DNA of 64,000 nt from Acidovorax delafieldii (GTDB lineage Bacteria; Pseudomonadota; Gammaproteobacteria; Burkholderiales; Burkholderiaceae_C): positions 186,001-250,000 of the forward strand of contig DFQQ01000010.1 of the NCBI GenBank assembly GCA_002377855.1. The letters run 5' to 3'. Shown piece after piece: positions 8,140-16,642 of the stretch (position 1 is its first letter; every line of letters begins with the position of its first letter). The notes beneath the pieces were generated by a model that made no database searches, was not told the DNA's origin, and saw nothing but the letters and a program-made list of their open reading frames with translations. The position numbers and the translations under genes are program-made.

Positions 8140-9288
8140 ATGTCCCACATTGCCATCGTAGGCGCCGGCTTTTCGGGCGCGGTCCTGGCCCAGGAACTTG
8201 GCAAGGCGGGCCACACGGTGGACGTGTTCGACGAGCGTCCCCATGTGGCCGGCAATTGCCACACGGCCCGCGATGAGGCCACTGGCGTGATGGTGCATAC
8301 CTATGGCCCGCACATTTTTCACACCAGCAATGACCGGGTCTGGGAATACGTCCAGCAGTTCGGCGTCTTTATGCCTTTTACCAACAGGGTGAAAGCCATT
8401 ACCGGTGGGCGCGTCTATTCGTTGCCTATCAATTTGCTCACCATCAACCAGTTTGCAGGCAAGGCGTTCTCACCAGTGCAGGCCGAGCAGTACTTCTCAC
8501 AGATCGGCGAGCGAACCGACACGCCGCCAGAGAGTTTCGAACAGCAAGGGCTGTACCTCATGGGTCCAGACTTCTACCATGCGTTCTTTTCCGGATACAC
8601 CACCAAGCAATGGGGGGTTCCGCCTTCGGCGCTGCCTGCCAGCATCCTCAAGCGCCTGCCCGTGCGCTTCAATTACGACGACAACTACTACGCCAGCAAG
8701 TTCCAAGGCATACCGCGTGACGGCTATACCGCCATCGTTGAGGCTTTGCTAGATCTGCCCAACGTCCACCTGCACCTGGGTACACGCTTTACGCGCGACC
8801 AGGCAACGGGGTATGACCATGTTTTTTGCAGCGGCCCCATCGACGATTGGTTTGGTTGTGACGAAGGCCGGCTCGGCTACCGCACACTTGACTTCGTTCG
8901 TGAAGACCATGAAGGCGACTTCCAGGGCAACGCCGTCATCAACTACTGCGATATGTCGGTGCCCTGGACGCGCATTTCAGAACACAAACACTTTGCCCCG
9001 TGGGAAACGCACGCCAAAACCGTCGTCTTCAAGGAATACAGCCGCCTGTGTGAAGTGGGAGACACGCCGTACTACCCCATTCGGTTGGTCGAAGAAAAGT
9101 CGCTGCTGGCGCGGTATGTGTCGCGGGCTCAGCAGGAAAGCAACGTCACTTTCGTGGGCCGGTTGGGCACGTACCGGTACATCGACATGCACGTGACCAT
9201 TGCCGAGGCACTGGACGTGGCCGCACGCTACCTGGAGTGCACCCGCACGCAAACGGCCATGCCGAAATTTGTGGTGGACCCGCTCTAA
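8140..9288 (+). CDS. glf: UDP-galactopyranose mutase
   Basis: A 382-residue flavoprotein that interconverts UDP-galactopyranose and UDP-galactofuranose in the cytoplasm. Residues 1-35 form the FAD-binding fold (HIAIVGAGFSGAVLAQELGK, then DVFDERPHVAGNCHT). TYGPHIFHTSNDRVWEYV and the SGYTTKQWGV segment are signatures of this family, and the C-terminal AGRLG-like segment appears as FVGRLGTYRYIDMH. The start is set at 8140 because AGGA lies nine bases upstream; an in-frame ATG at 8107 overlaps the preceding stop and lacks a site. Length is normal for bacterial Glf. It follows the hydrolase-glycosyltransferase fusion by 32 bp and is probably cotranscribed. No other polysaccharide genes are nearby. 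Confidence 0.93.
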   Translation: MSHIAIVGAGFSGAVLAQELGKAGHTVDVFDERPHVAGNCHTARDEATGVMVHTYGPHIFHTSNDRVWEYVQQFGVFMPFTNRVKAITGGRVYSLPINLLTINQFAGKAFSPVQAEQYFSQIGERTDTPPESFEQQGLYLMGPDFYHAFFSGYTTKQWGVPPSALPASILKRLPVRFNYDDNYYASKFQGIPRDGYTAIVEALLDLPNVHLHLGTRFTRDQATGYDHVFCSGPIDDWFGCDEGRLGYRTLDFVREDHEGDFQGNAVINYCDMSVPWTRISEHKHFAPWETHAKTVVFKEYSRLCEVGDTPYYPIRLVEEKSLLARYVSRAQQESNVTFVGRLGTYRYIDMHVTIAEALDVAARYLECTRTQTAMPKFVVDPL

Positions 9289-9329
9289 ACCTCTTCGCCC
9301 GCCGTCGGACTCCATACTGGCAGGGCCCG

Positions 9330-10130
9330 CTAAAGTGTCTGGAGTAGCTGGGCCGCGACGGCAACCGCAATCACTTCAGGCTGCTTGCCCTGTATGCCAC
9401 GCACTCCGATGGGGCAGGTCACGTGCGCCAGCTCGGCCGGGTTAAAGCCCCGCTCGGCCAGCCGGTGCGAAAAGGTCGCCCACTTGGTCTTGCTGCCAAT
9501 CAGGCCGATGAAAGGCAGATCCTGCTGCTGGCGGTGGCGGCGCAGGCAAGCTGCCACCACGTCCAGGTCCTCCGCGTGGCTGAAGCTCATGATGAGCACC
9601 CGCGAGCCTGCGGGCAGCGAGGGCACGGCCAGGTGCACGGGTTCCGAATGCTCACAGACCACGCCTTCGGGCGGCGTGGGCGCAAAGATGCCGTCGCGGC
9701 TATCGATCCACGTCAGTGCAAAAGGCAACGGCGCCAGCACCCGTGCCAGGGCGTGGCCCACATGCCCACCGCCGAACAGGGCCACCGGCGTGCGCGCGCC
9801 CTGCAAGCGCGCGGGCAGGCTCGCCGCATCAGCCGGGCCCAGCGGCTCAAACTGCAGGTGCACCACGCCACCGCAGCACTGGCCCAGGGCAGGGCCCAGG
9901 GCATAGCGCAACTGGGGCTCTCCGGACTCTCCGGCCAGGCGGCGGCGCGCATCGGCCATGGCCTGGTACTCCAGGTGCCCTCCGCCTATGGTACCGATCA
10001 CGCGATCAGCCAACACCGCCATCCACGCCCCGGGTTCCCTTGGGGCCGAGCCTTGGGTAGACTTCACCCTCACCAGCCAGGCGGTTGCGCCGCTCATCAG
10101 CGCTTCTGCCAGCAAACGTACATCCGTCAC
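9330..10130 (-). CDS. xdhC: XdhC, xanthine dehydrogenase molybdenum cofactor insertion protein
   Basis: A 266-residue XdhC/CoxI-family chaperone that sulfurates and inserts molybdenum cofactor into xanthine dehydrogenase. The N-terminal domain shows STQGSAPREPGAWM and IGTIGGGHLEYQA, and ALGPALGQCCGGVVHL carries the conserved CCGG-type cysteine motif. The C-terminal half is a Rossmann-like domain with ALFGGGHVGHAL, and the family ending includes FIGLIGSKTKW and CPIGVRGIQGKQPEVIAVAVAAQL. xdhA and xdhB are not in the window, so they are either elsewhere or to the left. It is convergent with glf and divergent from the lipoprotein at 10211. Its place fits the purine degradation genes around it. 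Confidence 0.92.
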   Translation of the reverse strand: MTDVRLLAEALMSGATAWLVRVKSTQGSAPREPGAWMAVLADRVIGTIGGGHLEYQAMADARRRLAGESGEPQLRYALGPALGQCCGGVVHLQFEPLGPADAASLPARLQGARTPVALFGGGHVGHALARVLAPLPFALTWIDSRDGIFAPTPPEGVVCEHSEPVHLAVPSLPAGSRVLIMSFSHAEDLDVVAACLRRHRQQQDLPFIGLIGSKTKWATFSHRLAERGFNPAELAHVTCPIGVRGIQGKQPEVIAVAVAAQLLQTL

Positions 10131-10210
10131 ATCGGCCCTTTCACCTTAATGCAGCGCCCGGCCACCCCAGGTGCCGCCACAGTGTCTCGAGTTTTCTACT
10201 CCGCACCAGC

Positions 10211-10738
10211 ATGCCATCCATCCCGCCCCAGCGCCCTTCTGGCGCCCGCCCCCGTTGGCTGATTGCCGGCGTCATGGCCGCAGTGGCCGCCCTGGTCGCC
10301 GCTTGCAGATCGGCACCCGAAACGCCAGTGGCGCAAGACAGCAAGCCCCCCAGCAGCGACACAGCGCCCGGCCCCAAGGCCAGCGGCGTGGGCAAAGCAT
10401 CTGCGGCGGCCACAGCGCGCGACTATCGCAAGGACGCAGCCGCACATCTGTACGGCCTGAACAACCAGCGAATCTACCAAGGCAAGCTGCCCGCCATGCT
10501 GTACGCCATTGGCGTGCTGGAGGTGGACATAGACCGCCAAGGCCGTGTGGCCCGCCTGCACTGGAGCCGCGCGCCCCGCCACGCGCCCGAGGTGGTGGCA
10601 GAGATTGAGCGCACTGTGCGCGCTGCGGCCCCCTTCCCGGTACCCAGCCGCATGGGCAAGGTGACCTACGTGGACACATGGCTGTGGGACAAGAGCGGCA
10701 ACTTCCAGCTCGACACGCTGACCGAAGGGCAGCACTGA
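10211..10738 (+). CDS. Small lipoprotein with a TonB C-terminal-like domain
   Basis: The 175-residue product begins MPSIPPQRPSGARPRWLIAG, has a hydrophobic segment and a lipobox AALVAAC at about residues 28-34, so it is likely an outer-membrane or periplasmic lipoprotein. A low-complexity alanine/proline stretch follows. Residues 80-170 (LNNQRIYQGKLPAMLYAIG, VLEVDIDRQGRVARLHW, and AAAPFPVPSRM) resemble the C-terminal domain of energy transducer TonB. Such stand-alone domains are common in Burkholderiales and have no fixed function. The start at 10211 is the first that places the lipobox correctly; frames from 10085 extend into xdhC. A terminator follows at 10764. Confidence 0.75.
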   Translation: MPSIPPQRPSGARPRWLIAGVMAAVAALVAACRSAPETPVAQDSKPPSSDTAPGPKASGVGKASAAATARDYRKDAAAHLYGLNNQRIYQGKLPAMLYAIGVLEVDIDRQGRVARLHWSRAPRHAPEVVAEIERTVRAAAPFPVPSRMGKVTYVDTWLWDKSGNFQLDTLTEGQH

Positions 10739-10763
10739 AAGCGCCGAAGGCGGCATGAAGTTG

Positions 10764-10786
10764 AGGCGGCCAAGCGCCGCCTTTTC
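10764..10786 (+). terminator. Rho-independent terminator after the TonB-like lipoprotein
   Basis: GGCGGC at 10765-10770 pairs with GCCGCC at 10776-10781 across a CAAGC loop, with TTTT then CTT after it. Confidence 0.75.
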
Positions 10787-10802
10787 TTAGACGAATCGCC
10801 CA

Positions 10803-10846
10803 TCAGCGCTTATCAATAAAGCGCAAGCAGCTATCAAATAAATAGC
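10803..10846 (+). repeat. Double-hairpin dispersed repeat, copy 3
   Basis: First hairpin GCGCTT...AAGCGC, second GCTAT-CAAATAA-ATAGC. Lies between the lipoprotein terminator and the end of uraH. Confidence 0.8.
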
Positions 10847-10866
10847 GCACCTTCTGTGAAGCTCGC

Positions 10867-11217
10867 TCAGGAGCCTCGGTAGGTGGAATAGCTCCAGGGG
10901 CTGACCAGCAGCGGCACATGGTAGTGCTGCTCTGCATGGGCCACCCCGAAATCCAGGCTCACCTGGTTCAGAAAATTGGGCTCTGGCAGCGTCACGCCCC
11001 GCCCCTTGAAATAACCGGCCACATCAAACGTCAGCCGATAGGTGCCCACCCGCAGGCCCGCGTTGTCGAACAGCGGCGCGTCGGTGCGCCCATCGTGGTT
11101 GAGTACCAGATCCTTCAGCAAAGTGGCCTGTTCGGCCTGTGTGGAAAACAGGCGCACCCGCATGCCCGCAGCGGGGCAGCCGTGCATGGTGTCCAGAACG
11201 TGGGTACTCAGGCCCAT
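10867..11217 (-). CDS. uraH: 5-hydroxyisourate hydrolase
   Basis: The 116-residue transthyretin-like enzyme opens the hydroxyisourate ring to give OHCU, the step after PuuD. The family signatures are present: LSTHVLDTMHGCPAAG at the N-terminus with the catalytic histidine, NHDGRTDAPL with the conserved arginine, and the C-terminal YHVPLLVSPWSYSTYRGS with the YRGS tail that completes the active site. No signal peptide, so it acts in the cytoplasm as a tetramer. It is a single-gene unit on the minus strand. A perfect TGTATACA palindrome lies 96 bp upstream, the same core as in front of the purine GntR gene. It is not adjacent to puuD, and its partner UraD lies 8.6 kb away. Confidence 0.95.
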   Translation of the reverse strand: MGLSTHVLDTMHGCPAAGMRVRLFSTQAEQATLLKDLVLNHDGRTDAPLFDNAGLRVGTYRLTFDVAGYFKGRGVTLPEPNFLNQVSLDFGVAHAEQHYHVPLLVSPWSYSTYRGS

Positions 11218-11312
11218 GGTGTCTCTCCGTTAAATTGATTGGCGAACGCACTGCTCAACGCCCCATGCACACCGCAAAGGCGCGGCACCCGCGCGCACAG
11301 CGATTGGCAAGT

Positions 11313-11320
11313 TGTATACA
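11313..11320. promoter_or_regulatory. Candidate purine-regulon operator upstream of uraH
   Basis: TTGTATACAGATACTGTACC contains the palindrome TGTATACA and a second imperfect half (TACTGTAC). It is 96 bp upstream of uraH and 175 bp upstream of ggt. Same core as at 18073-18080. Confidence 0.45.
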
Positions 11321-11494
11321 GATACTGTACCTCTGGGCTTCCTCCAGCCCACTGGCGCGCAGCAGATTCCGTGCCGGAAGACAGATGCGCCCGAGCCGCA
11401 GTGGGCCGCACTTCCGCGCACCGACCAGCACACCCACACAGTCACTGATCGCCCTACACTCGCACCACACTATTCATTCAGGAGGCAAAAACCC

Positions 11495-13294
11495 ATGAAC
11501 ATCCGCCAAACCCTGCTGGCTGCCAGCCTTGCGCTGGCCCTGGCCAACCTTGCTGCCTGCAGCGCCACCCCGCCACAAGCCACTGTTGCGACCGCAAACG
11601 CTGCTGCACCCGCCGGGCAGCAAACAGCCGCTGCGGCAGCCGCCAGCGCCGCCTATGACTTCGACATGGACGTGTTTCACCCCGTCGTGGCCAACAACGG
11701 CATGGTGGCCACCGAGCAAGAACTGGCATCGCGAATCGGGCTGGACATTTTGAAAGCCGGTGGCAACGCGGTGGACGCCGCCGTGGGCATTGGCTTTGCG
11801 CTGGCTGTAGCGTTGCCTAACGCAGGCAACATCGGCGGTGGCGGCTTCATGATGGTGCACGACGCCAAGACCGGCAAATCCGTCGCGCTGGACTTCCGCG
11901 AGGTCGCGCCCCTCAAGGCCAGCCGCAACATGTACCTGGACGACAAGGGCAACGTCATCAACGGCAAATCGCTCTACACCCACTACGCCGTGGGCGTTCC
12001 CGGCACGGTGGCGGGCATGGAGCATGCCCTGAAGAAATGGGGCACCATGCCGCTCGACAAGGTGATTGCGCCATCGATTGCGCTGGCAGAAAAGGGCTTC
12101 CCCGTCAGCGAAACCCTGGCCAAGATCCTGCAGCAAGAAAAGAAGAACATGGGCCAGTGGCCCGCTACCACCGAAATCTTCTGGAAGAACGGCGAGCCCC
12201 TGAAGCGCGGCGACCTGCTGGTGCAAAAAGACCTGGGCCAATCCATGCGCCTGATCGCGCAGCAAGGTGCCAAGGCCTTCTACGAAGGCGCTATCGCCCA
12301 GAAGATTGCCGCAGAAACCGCGCCGCACGCAGGCGCTGTGACGCTGCAAGACCTGCGCGAATACAAGGTGGCTGAGCGCGAACCCGTGCGCGGCACCTAC
12401 CGTGGTTACGAAGTGGTGACCATGCCCCCACCCTCCTCCGGCGGCACGCACCTGGTGCAAATCCTGAACATGCTGGAGCAGTGGCCCCTGGCCCAGTGGG
12501 GCCAGAACAGCGCGCAAACACTGCACTACATGGCCGAAAGCAGCAAGCTGGCCTACGCCGACCGATCCGAATACCTGGGCGACCCCGACTTCGTGAAGAT
12601 TCCGCTCAAGGGCCTGACCTCCAAGCGCTACGCCGAATCGCTGGGCAAGACCATTGATGCCAACCGCGCCCGCCCCGCCAAGGAAATTAAGCCCGGCCAG
12701 CCCCAACCGTATGAAAGCGACCAAACCACCCACTACTCGGTGGTGGACAAGGCGGGCAACGCCGTGGCCGTGACCTACACGCTGAACACCAACTTTGGCA
12801 GCGGCATCGTCGCCAAGGGCACCGGGATCTTGCTGAACAACGAGATGGACGACTTCTCGGCCAAGCCCGGCGTCGCCAATGCTTACGGCCTGGTCGGCGG
12901 CGACGCCAACGCCGTGGCCGCCAAGAAGCGCCCCTTGTCTTCCATGACACCCACCCTGGTGCTCAAAGACGGCAAGCCCACGCTGGTGACCGGCAGCCCA
13001 GGTGGTGCCCGCATCATCACCACCGTGCTGCAAACCGTGGTGAACACCATCGACTTTGCCAACAACCCCGCCGAAGCCGCCGCCGCCCCCCGCATCCACC
13101 ACCAGTGGACGCCCGACGAACTGCGCGTGGAAAAGGGCCTCTCTCCCGACACCCTGACCCTGCTCAAGCAACGCGGCCACAACATCGCCGTGAAGGCGTC
13201 GATGGGCCGCACGCAAACCATCCAGATCCGCAATGGGCTGCTGTATGGGTACTCTGATCCGCGCAACCCGGATGGGCAGACGTTGGGGTATTGA
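11495..13294 (+). CDS. ggt: Gamma-glutamyltransferase
   Basis: The 599-residue N-terminal nucleophile hydrolase cleaves gamma-glutamyl bonds of glutathione and related peptides in the periplasm. Residues 1-22 are a lipoprotein-type signal with lipobox ANLAAC, so it may be lipid-anchored, which is less usual for this family. Conserved blocks include GGNAVDAAVGIGFALAV, NAGNIGGGGFMMV, and the autoprocessing site QTTHYSVVD with the nucleophile at about T411. PLSSMTPTLV and GSPGGARIITTV form the rest of the active site. Length is normal. The start at 11495 has GGAGG at 11481-11485; the open frame to 11312 has no signal. Freed glutamate or cysteinyl-glycine could feed amino-acid metabolism; a link to the pyroglutamate cluster 40 kb away is possible but unproven. 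Confidence 0.93.
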   Translation: MNIRQTLLAASLALALANLAACSATPPQATVATANAAAPAGQQTAAAAAASAAYDFDMDVFHPVVANNGMVATEQELASRIGLDILKAGGNAVDAAVGIGFALAVALPNAGNIGGGGFMMVHDAKTGKSVALDFREVAPLKASRNMYLDDKGNVINGKSLYTHYAVGVPGTVAGMEHALKKWGTMPLDKVIAPSIALAEKGFPVSETLAKILQQEKKNMGQWPATTEIFWKNGEPLKRGDLLVQKDLGQSMRLIAQQGAKAFYEGAIAQKIAAETAPHAGAVTLQDLREYKVAEREPVRGTYRGYEVVTMPPPSSGGTHLVQILNMLEQWPLAQWGQNSAQTLHYMAESSKLAYADRSEYLGDPDFVKIPLKGLTSKRYAESLGKTIDANRARPAKEIKPGQPQPYESDQTTHYSVVDKAGNAVAVTYTLNTNFGSGIVAKGTGILLNNEMDDFSAKPGVANAYGLVGGDANAVAAKKRPLSSMTPTLVLKDGKPTLVTGSPGGARIITTVLQTVVNTIDFANNPAEAAAAPRIHHQWTPDELRVEKGLSPDTLTLLKQRGHNIAVKASMGRTQTIQIRNGLLYGYSDPRNPDGQTLGY

Positions 13295-13547
13295 GGGCTG
13301 ATGACGGCGCGCCTGCTGGGAAGCGGGTGCGCTGGGAGAAGCAAGTGGGCCGCACGATGTGCCGCCCCTTTGTCTGATGAAAGCAAAGGTTTCCGTGAGG
13401 ACGCGATGGGCAGTGCTGGGCCCAAATCAGTCACTCGATAGAGGTAGCCAAATAGTGCCTCTGGAACTGCTCATGCAGAGTATGAGTCGGCGTTTTTGAT
13501 CTCCTAAGCGAACTGGAGACATGAAAATACGCAGCTGTTCAATCGCA

Positions 13548-16007
13548 CTAAAGCGCATCGGAGACTCGCTGCGTCCCCTTGTTGGCATACATGGCTTCAT
13601 CCGCCTGTCGCAGCAACTCGGCAGGTGCCTTGCCCTGAAGCGGGTACATGGCGACGCCAAATGCAGAAGATACACGGACAGTACGTCCTTCGCCTATTTC
13701 TATAGGTACTTCAATGGCAGCCTTTACGCGCTTCAAAATTGTTGGCACTTCAAGGTCATCAGAAACCGGCGCCAGCAGCAAGACAAATTCATCGCCGCCT
13801 ACACGCGCTGCTGTATCTGCGGCCCGCAGCTGCGCCTGAATCCGTTTGCCTGTTTCTCTGAGCACCAGATCCCCCATTTCGTGCCCATACTCGTCGTTGA
13901 CCGGCTTGAACCCGTTGAGGTCCATGTAGCAGACGGCCGCCATGCTTGCGCTTCGCTCGCACATGGCGAAGGTGTGAGCCATGCGGTCGGCAAGCAGCAT
14001 TCTGTTAGGCAGTCCTGTCAGGTTGTCGTGAAAGGCGATGTGCTCCACCTGCTCCTGGTATCGCTTCATTGCTGTGACGTCTTGCATCAGCCACAGGGAA
14101 GTGCCTGTTTCATCGAGTGAGACACCGTTGATATCAATCCACACCTCGTCGCCGTTCTTCTTGAGCAATCTGCGCTGCTCGCGAAAATGCTCACCCTTGG
14201 CGAGAACGGCGTAGGCCCGCTCACCCAAGTCAACATATTCCTCTTTGCTGGCATGAAGAGCCTCGGTCGTCTTCCCTTGTAAAGCGCCGGGGGCATACCC
14301 AAAAATACGTGCCATTGCTGGGTTGTGCCACTCAATGATGCGATCTTTGATTTTTGCGATGCCGATGAGGTCGTTATCCAGCATCGCGTGTTGCTCGAGC
14401 AGTAACTCTTGAAGTTTTTGACGGGCCAGTTTTAGCTCGGTAATGTCGCGCCCAACTGCCTGCCATTCCACTAAATTGCCTTGATCGTCGAACAGCGCAC
14501 GGTTGTTGAAATGGCACCAACGAATAGAGCCGTCTCCCGCCAAAACGCGGTTTTCAACTGTGACGTTCGGATCCGCAGGCGACACGGACTTGAGCTTGCT
14601 CTCCACTATGTGTAGATCATCGGGGTGGACCACTGGCGCCCACACCGAACCCACCACTTCTTGCTCTTTCAGGTTGAAAAGTCTGCAGAACGCATCATTG
14701 ACAAACGTAATCGTTCCATCCGCATCAAACCTACAGATGATCTCGGTCTGGAACTGCAAGATGGCCAAGTACCGTTGTTCACTATGGCGCAAAGCCGCGG
14801 TGCGCTCTGTTACCTTCGCTTCAAGAGCCTCGTTTGCACTTGTTAACTCCTCCTGTTTCTTTAGCAATGAGCTAGCCATTCGGTGAAGCGCATTACCGAG
14901 CTCTTTGAACTCCTGTGTGCCTAGCGGGATCTGCAATGCTTGGACTTCGCCCGTAGTTTCGACACGCTGGGCAGCCGCAGCGAGGTGTTCAATCGGCTTG
15001 CTGAAACGCCGTGCAATCCAGTATGCGCTGGCCAAAAGAGCGCCGCTCATCACCGCAAACAGTACACCGATCAGCCATTGCACTTGATACACGGGGGCCA
15101 AGGCTTGTCTCAAGGGCTGCCGGGTAACCAATAGCCACTGCAGATCAGTGGACGCCAGCTTAGGTACTTGAACCACCGTCGTGAGGAAATCTCCCTCCAC
15201 TTCGCTCCATGGCACGACTGAAAAATGGCCGGGGGCGGGTAGATCTGGAAGTGCGTCACGAGGTATACGAATTGCACCGGACGTATCCAAAATGCCTTCT
15301 TTGTTGACCACCATCACCTCCAGTCCAAGATCTTTGGCGGAGGGTGGGCTGGAGCGGACTATCAAATCGTCAATCCACGCACCGTCGACGTGCGCCGAGA
15401 TGACGCCTTTGAATGCGGAGTCTTGGCCTCGCACTGGAGAGGCATAGTCCATAAAACGCAATGGGGTCGTGCTACCAGGGAGCCGAAGGTGTTTGTCCAG
15501 TAGCTTTGCGTCGTGGGCATCTCCAACGAAGGGGCCCTGCGAGCCGGCTGCGAACCATGGGCGTGACGAAACATCTACGCCCTCCAGCAGTCGGCCCGTC
15601 GCTCGCTGGACAACACCTTTTTGATCAGTGACGCCAATCCACGAGTAGAAAGGAAATGATTGTTTGATTTGGTCGAGTAGCTGCTGAAGCAACTCACCAT
15701 CGCTTTCCAAAGCGACAGTGCGAGTGAGCAGCGGAATTGAACTCAGTAAGAGCATCTCACGCTCACGTTCCTGCATCCCCTGAGCCAGCGCCGTAGCTAT
15801 TGGTTGGCTAATATTCATCAGGGACTGTCCACTCAACTGAAGCATGTAGCGACTCAGAAATGCTTCGGTTGTAGCGGCCACAGCCAAGCCAATAACCACA
15901 GCGACCCCACCAAAGAGGATCGTGAGCTGAGCCCTTGTGGTTTTGCGCCACGGAGATTTAGGTGGTGCTGTGAGCATGGAGGGAGAGGTCTGTATCTGAT
16001 GAAACAT
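13548..16007 (-). CDS. Membrane-bound sensor diguanylate cyclase (Cache-HAMP-PAS-PAS-GGDEF)
   Basis: The 819-residue protein has two membrane helices (about 26-50 and 313-335) that bracket a periplasmic Cache-type sensor domain (SFPFYSWIGVTDQKGVVQRA, SSRPWFAAG). A HAMP segment (YWIARRFSKPIEHLAAAAQR) and a coiled coil ending KVTERTAALRHSE follow. Two PAS domains come next (residues about 415-535 and 545-655). The C-terminal GGDEF domain has YMDLNGFKPVNDEYGHEMGD and an intact RVGGDEF. RAAD five residues before GGDEF is a product-inhibition I-site. It should make c-di-GMP in response to an extracellular ligand sensed by the Cache domain. It stands alone, convergent with ggt; the ligand cannot be read. 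Confidence 0.92.
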   Translation of the reverse strand: MFHQIQTSPSMLTAPPKSPWRKTTRAQLTILFGGVAVVIGLAVAATTEAFLSRYMLQLSGQSLMNISQPIATALAQGMQEREREMLLLSSIPLLTRTVALESDGELLQQLLDQIKQSFPFYSWIGVTDQKGVVQRATGRLLEGVDVSSRPWFAAGSQGPFVGDAHDAKLLDKHLRLPGSTTPLRFMDYASPVRGQDSAFKGVISAHVDGAWIDDLIVRSSPPSAKDLGLEVMVVNKEGILDTSGAIRIPRDALPDLPAPGHFSVVPWSEVEGDFLTTVVQVPKLASTDLQWLLVTRQPLRQALAPVYQVQWLIGVLFAVMSGALLASAYWIARRFSKPIEHLAAAAQRVETTGEVQALQIPLGTQEFKELGNALHRMASSLLKKQEELTSANEALEAKVTERTAALRHSEQRYLAILQFQTEIICRFDADGTITFVNDAFCRLFNLKEQEVVGSVWAPVVHPDDLHIVESKLKSVSPADPNVTVENRVLAGDGSIRWCHFNNRALFDDQGNLVEWQAVGRDITELKLARQKLQELLLEQHAMLDNDLIGIAKIKDRIIEWHNPAMARIFGYAPGALQGKTTEALHASKEEYVDLGERAYAVLAKGEHFREQRRLLKKNGDEVWIDINGVSLDETGTSLWLMQDVTAMKRYQEQVEHIAFHDNLTGLPNRMLLADRMAHTFAMCERSASMAAVCYMDLNGFKPVNDEYGHEMGDLVLRETGKRIQAQLRAADTAARVGGDEFVLLLAPVSDDLEVPTILKRVKAAIEVPIEIGEGRTVRVSSAFGVAMYPLQGKAPAELLRQADEAMYANKGTQRVSDAL

Positions 16008-16329
16008 TCTCTCTCACCAATATGTGTCAAAGCCAGTCGTGCTGGTCAAAAACTCGGGGGAAAGAACATAGCCTGGCGCTCAACCTCGCCCCCTTCGGTC
16101 GCTGGACGACGCTAGAGCGCTGCAAATCAGCTCTAGGATGAGCGTCCAATTTCGCCTGCCACCACCGACTGCTAGTGGCCGAGTGCAGCCACCCCTCCTG
16201 ACCCAAGCCAAACACAGCAACACGCTATCCCTCTCCTGTTGCGCGAGCCCCACCCCTCAGGGTTCTCCAGAGTGCCCGCCATCCCGCCACACTCCCTACA
16301 CTGACCCCAGTCAACCACGCAAGGGCGCT
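16008..16329. other. Intergenic region between the sensor cyclase and a small gene
   Basis: 322 bases with the divergent promoters of the sensor cyclase and of the small gene at 16330. Two short inverted motifs (GAGCGCTGCAAATCAGCTC around 16115) are seen; no gene is supported. Confidence 0.5.
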
Positions 16330-16563
16330 ATGGCACACGTCACCTGGGAACACAAGCCACCGACCAGCTGGCTGGCGATGGTGGGGGGAGAGGCGGTCTG
16401 CACCCTCAAGGGTAAAGACATTGGCGGCTGGAATGCCACTTGGGCGGGTGATCGTTTATGGCCGCCGCCAGCGCATCTGCCCAAGGCCACGCCACAGCCT
16501 ATGCGGTTTTTTAGCAGTCTGGACGAAGCCAAGGCGGCGGTGGAGCAGGCGCTTTCCGCGTGA
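16330..16563 (+). CDS. Conserved-looking small protein of unknown function
   Basis: A 77-residue protein starting MAHVTWEHKPPTSWLAMVGG, with AAGGG six bases before the ATG. It has many aromatic residues (five tryptophans), a KGKDIGGWNATW turn, and a C-terminal helix (SSLDEAKAAVEQALSA). No signal peptide or membrane helix. The composition and the even codon use argue that it is a real gene. I do not recognise the family. It is followed by a repeat copy and then the convergent glycerate kinase gene. Confidence 0.6.
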   Translation: MAHVTWEHKPPTSWLAMVGGEAVCTLKGKDIGGWNATWAGDRLWPPPAHLPKATPQPMRFFSSLDEAKAAVEQALSA

Positions 16564-16593
16564 GGCCTCCTCCTTCACACTTGAAGCCTTTCA

Positions 16594-16642
16594 GGCCTCT
16601 AGCGCTTTATTCATAAGCGCAGGCAGCTACAAAATCAGTAGC
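16594..16642 (+). repeat. Double-hairpin dispersed repeat, copy 4 (covers the end of glxK)
   Basis: GGCCTCT-AGCGCTT...AAGCGC, then GCAGCTAC-AAAATCA-GTAGC: first hairpin GCGCTT/AAGCGC, second GCTAC/GTAGC with a 7-nt loop. Its last 16 bases overlap the glxK coding end and supply the final codons and the stop codon. Confidence 0.85.

Noticed and set aside
11474..13216. 580-residue frame antisense to ggt
   Set aside because: Shadow frame caused by codon bias; ggt on the other strand has all catalytic motifs.
13295..13547. Terminator between ggt and the sensor cyclase
   Set aside because: CTCAT...ATGAG before TTTTT has only five pairs; too weak to call.
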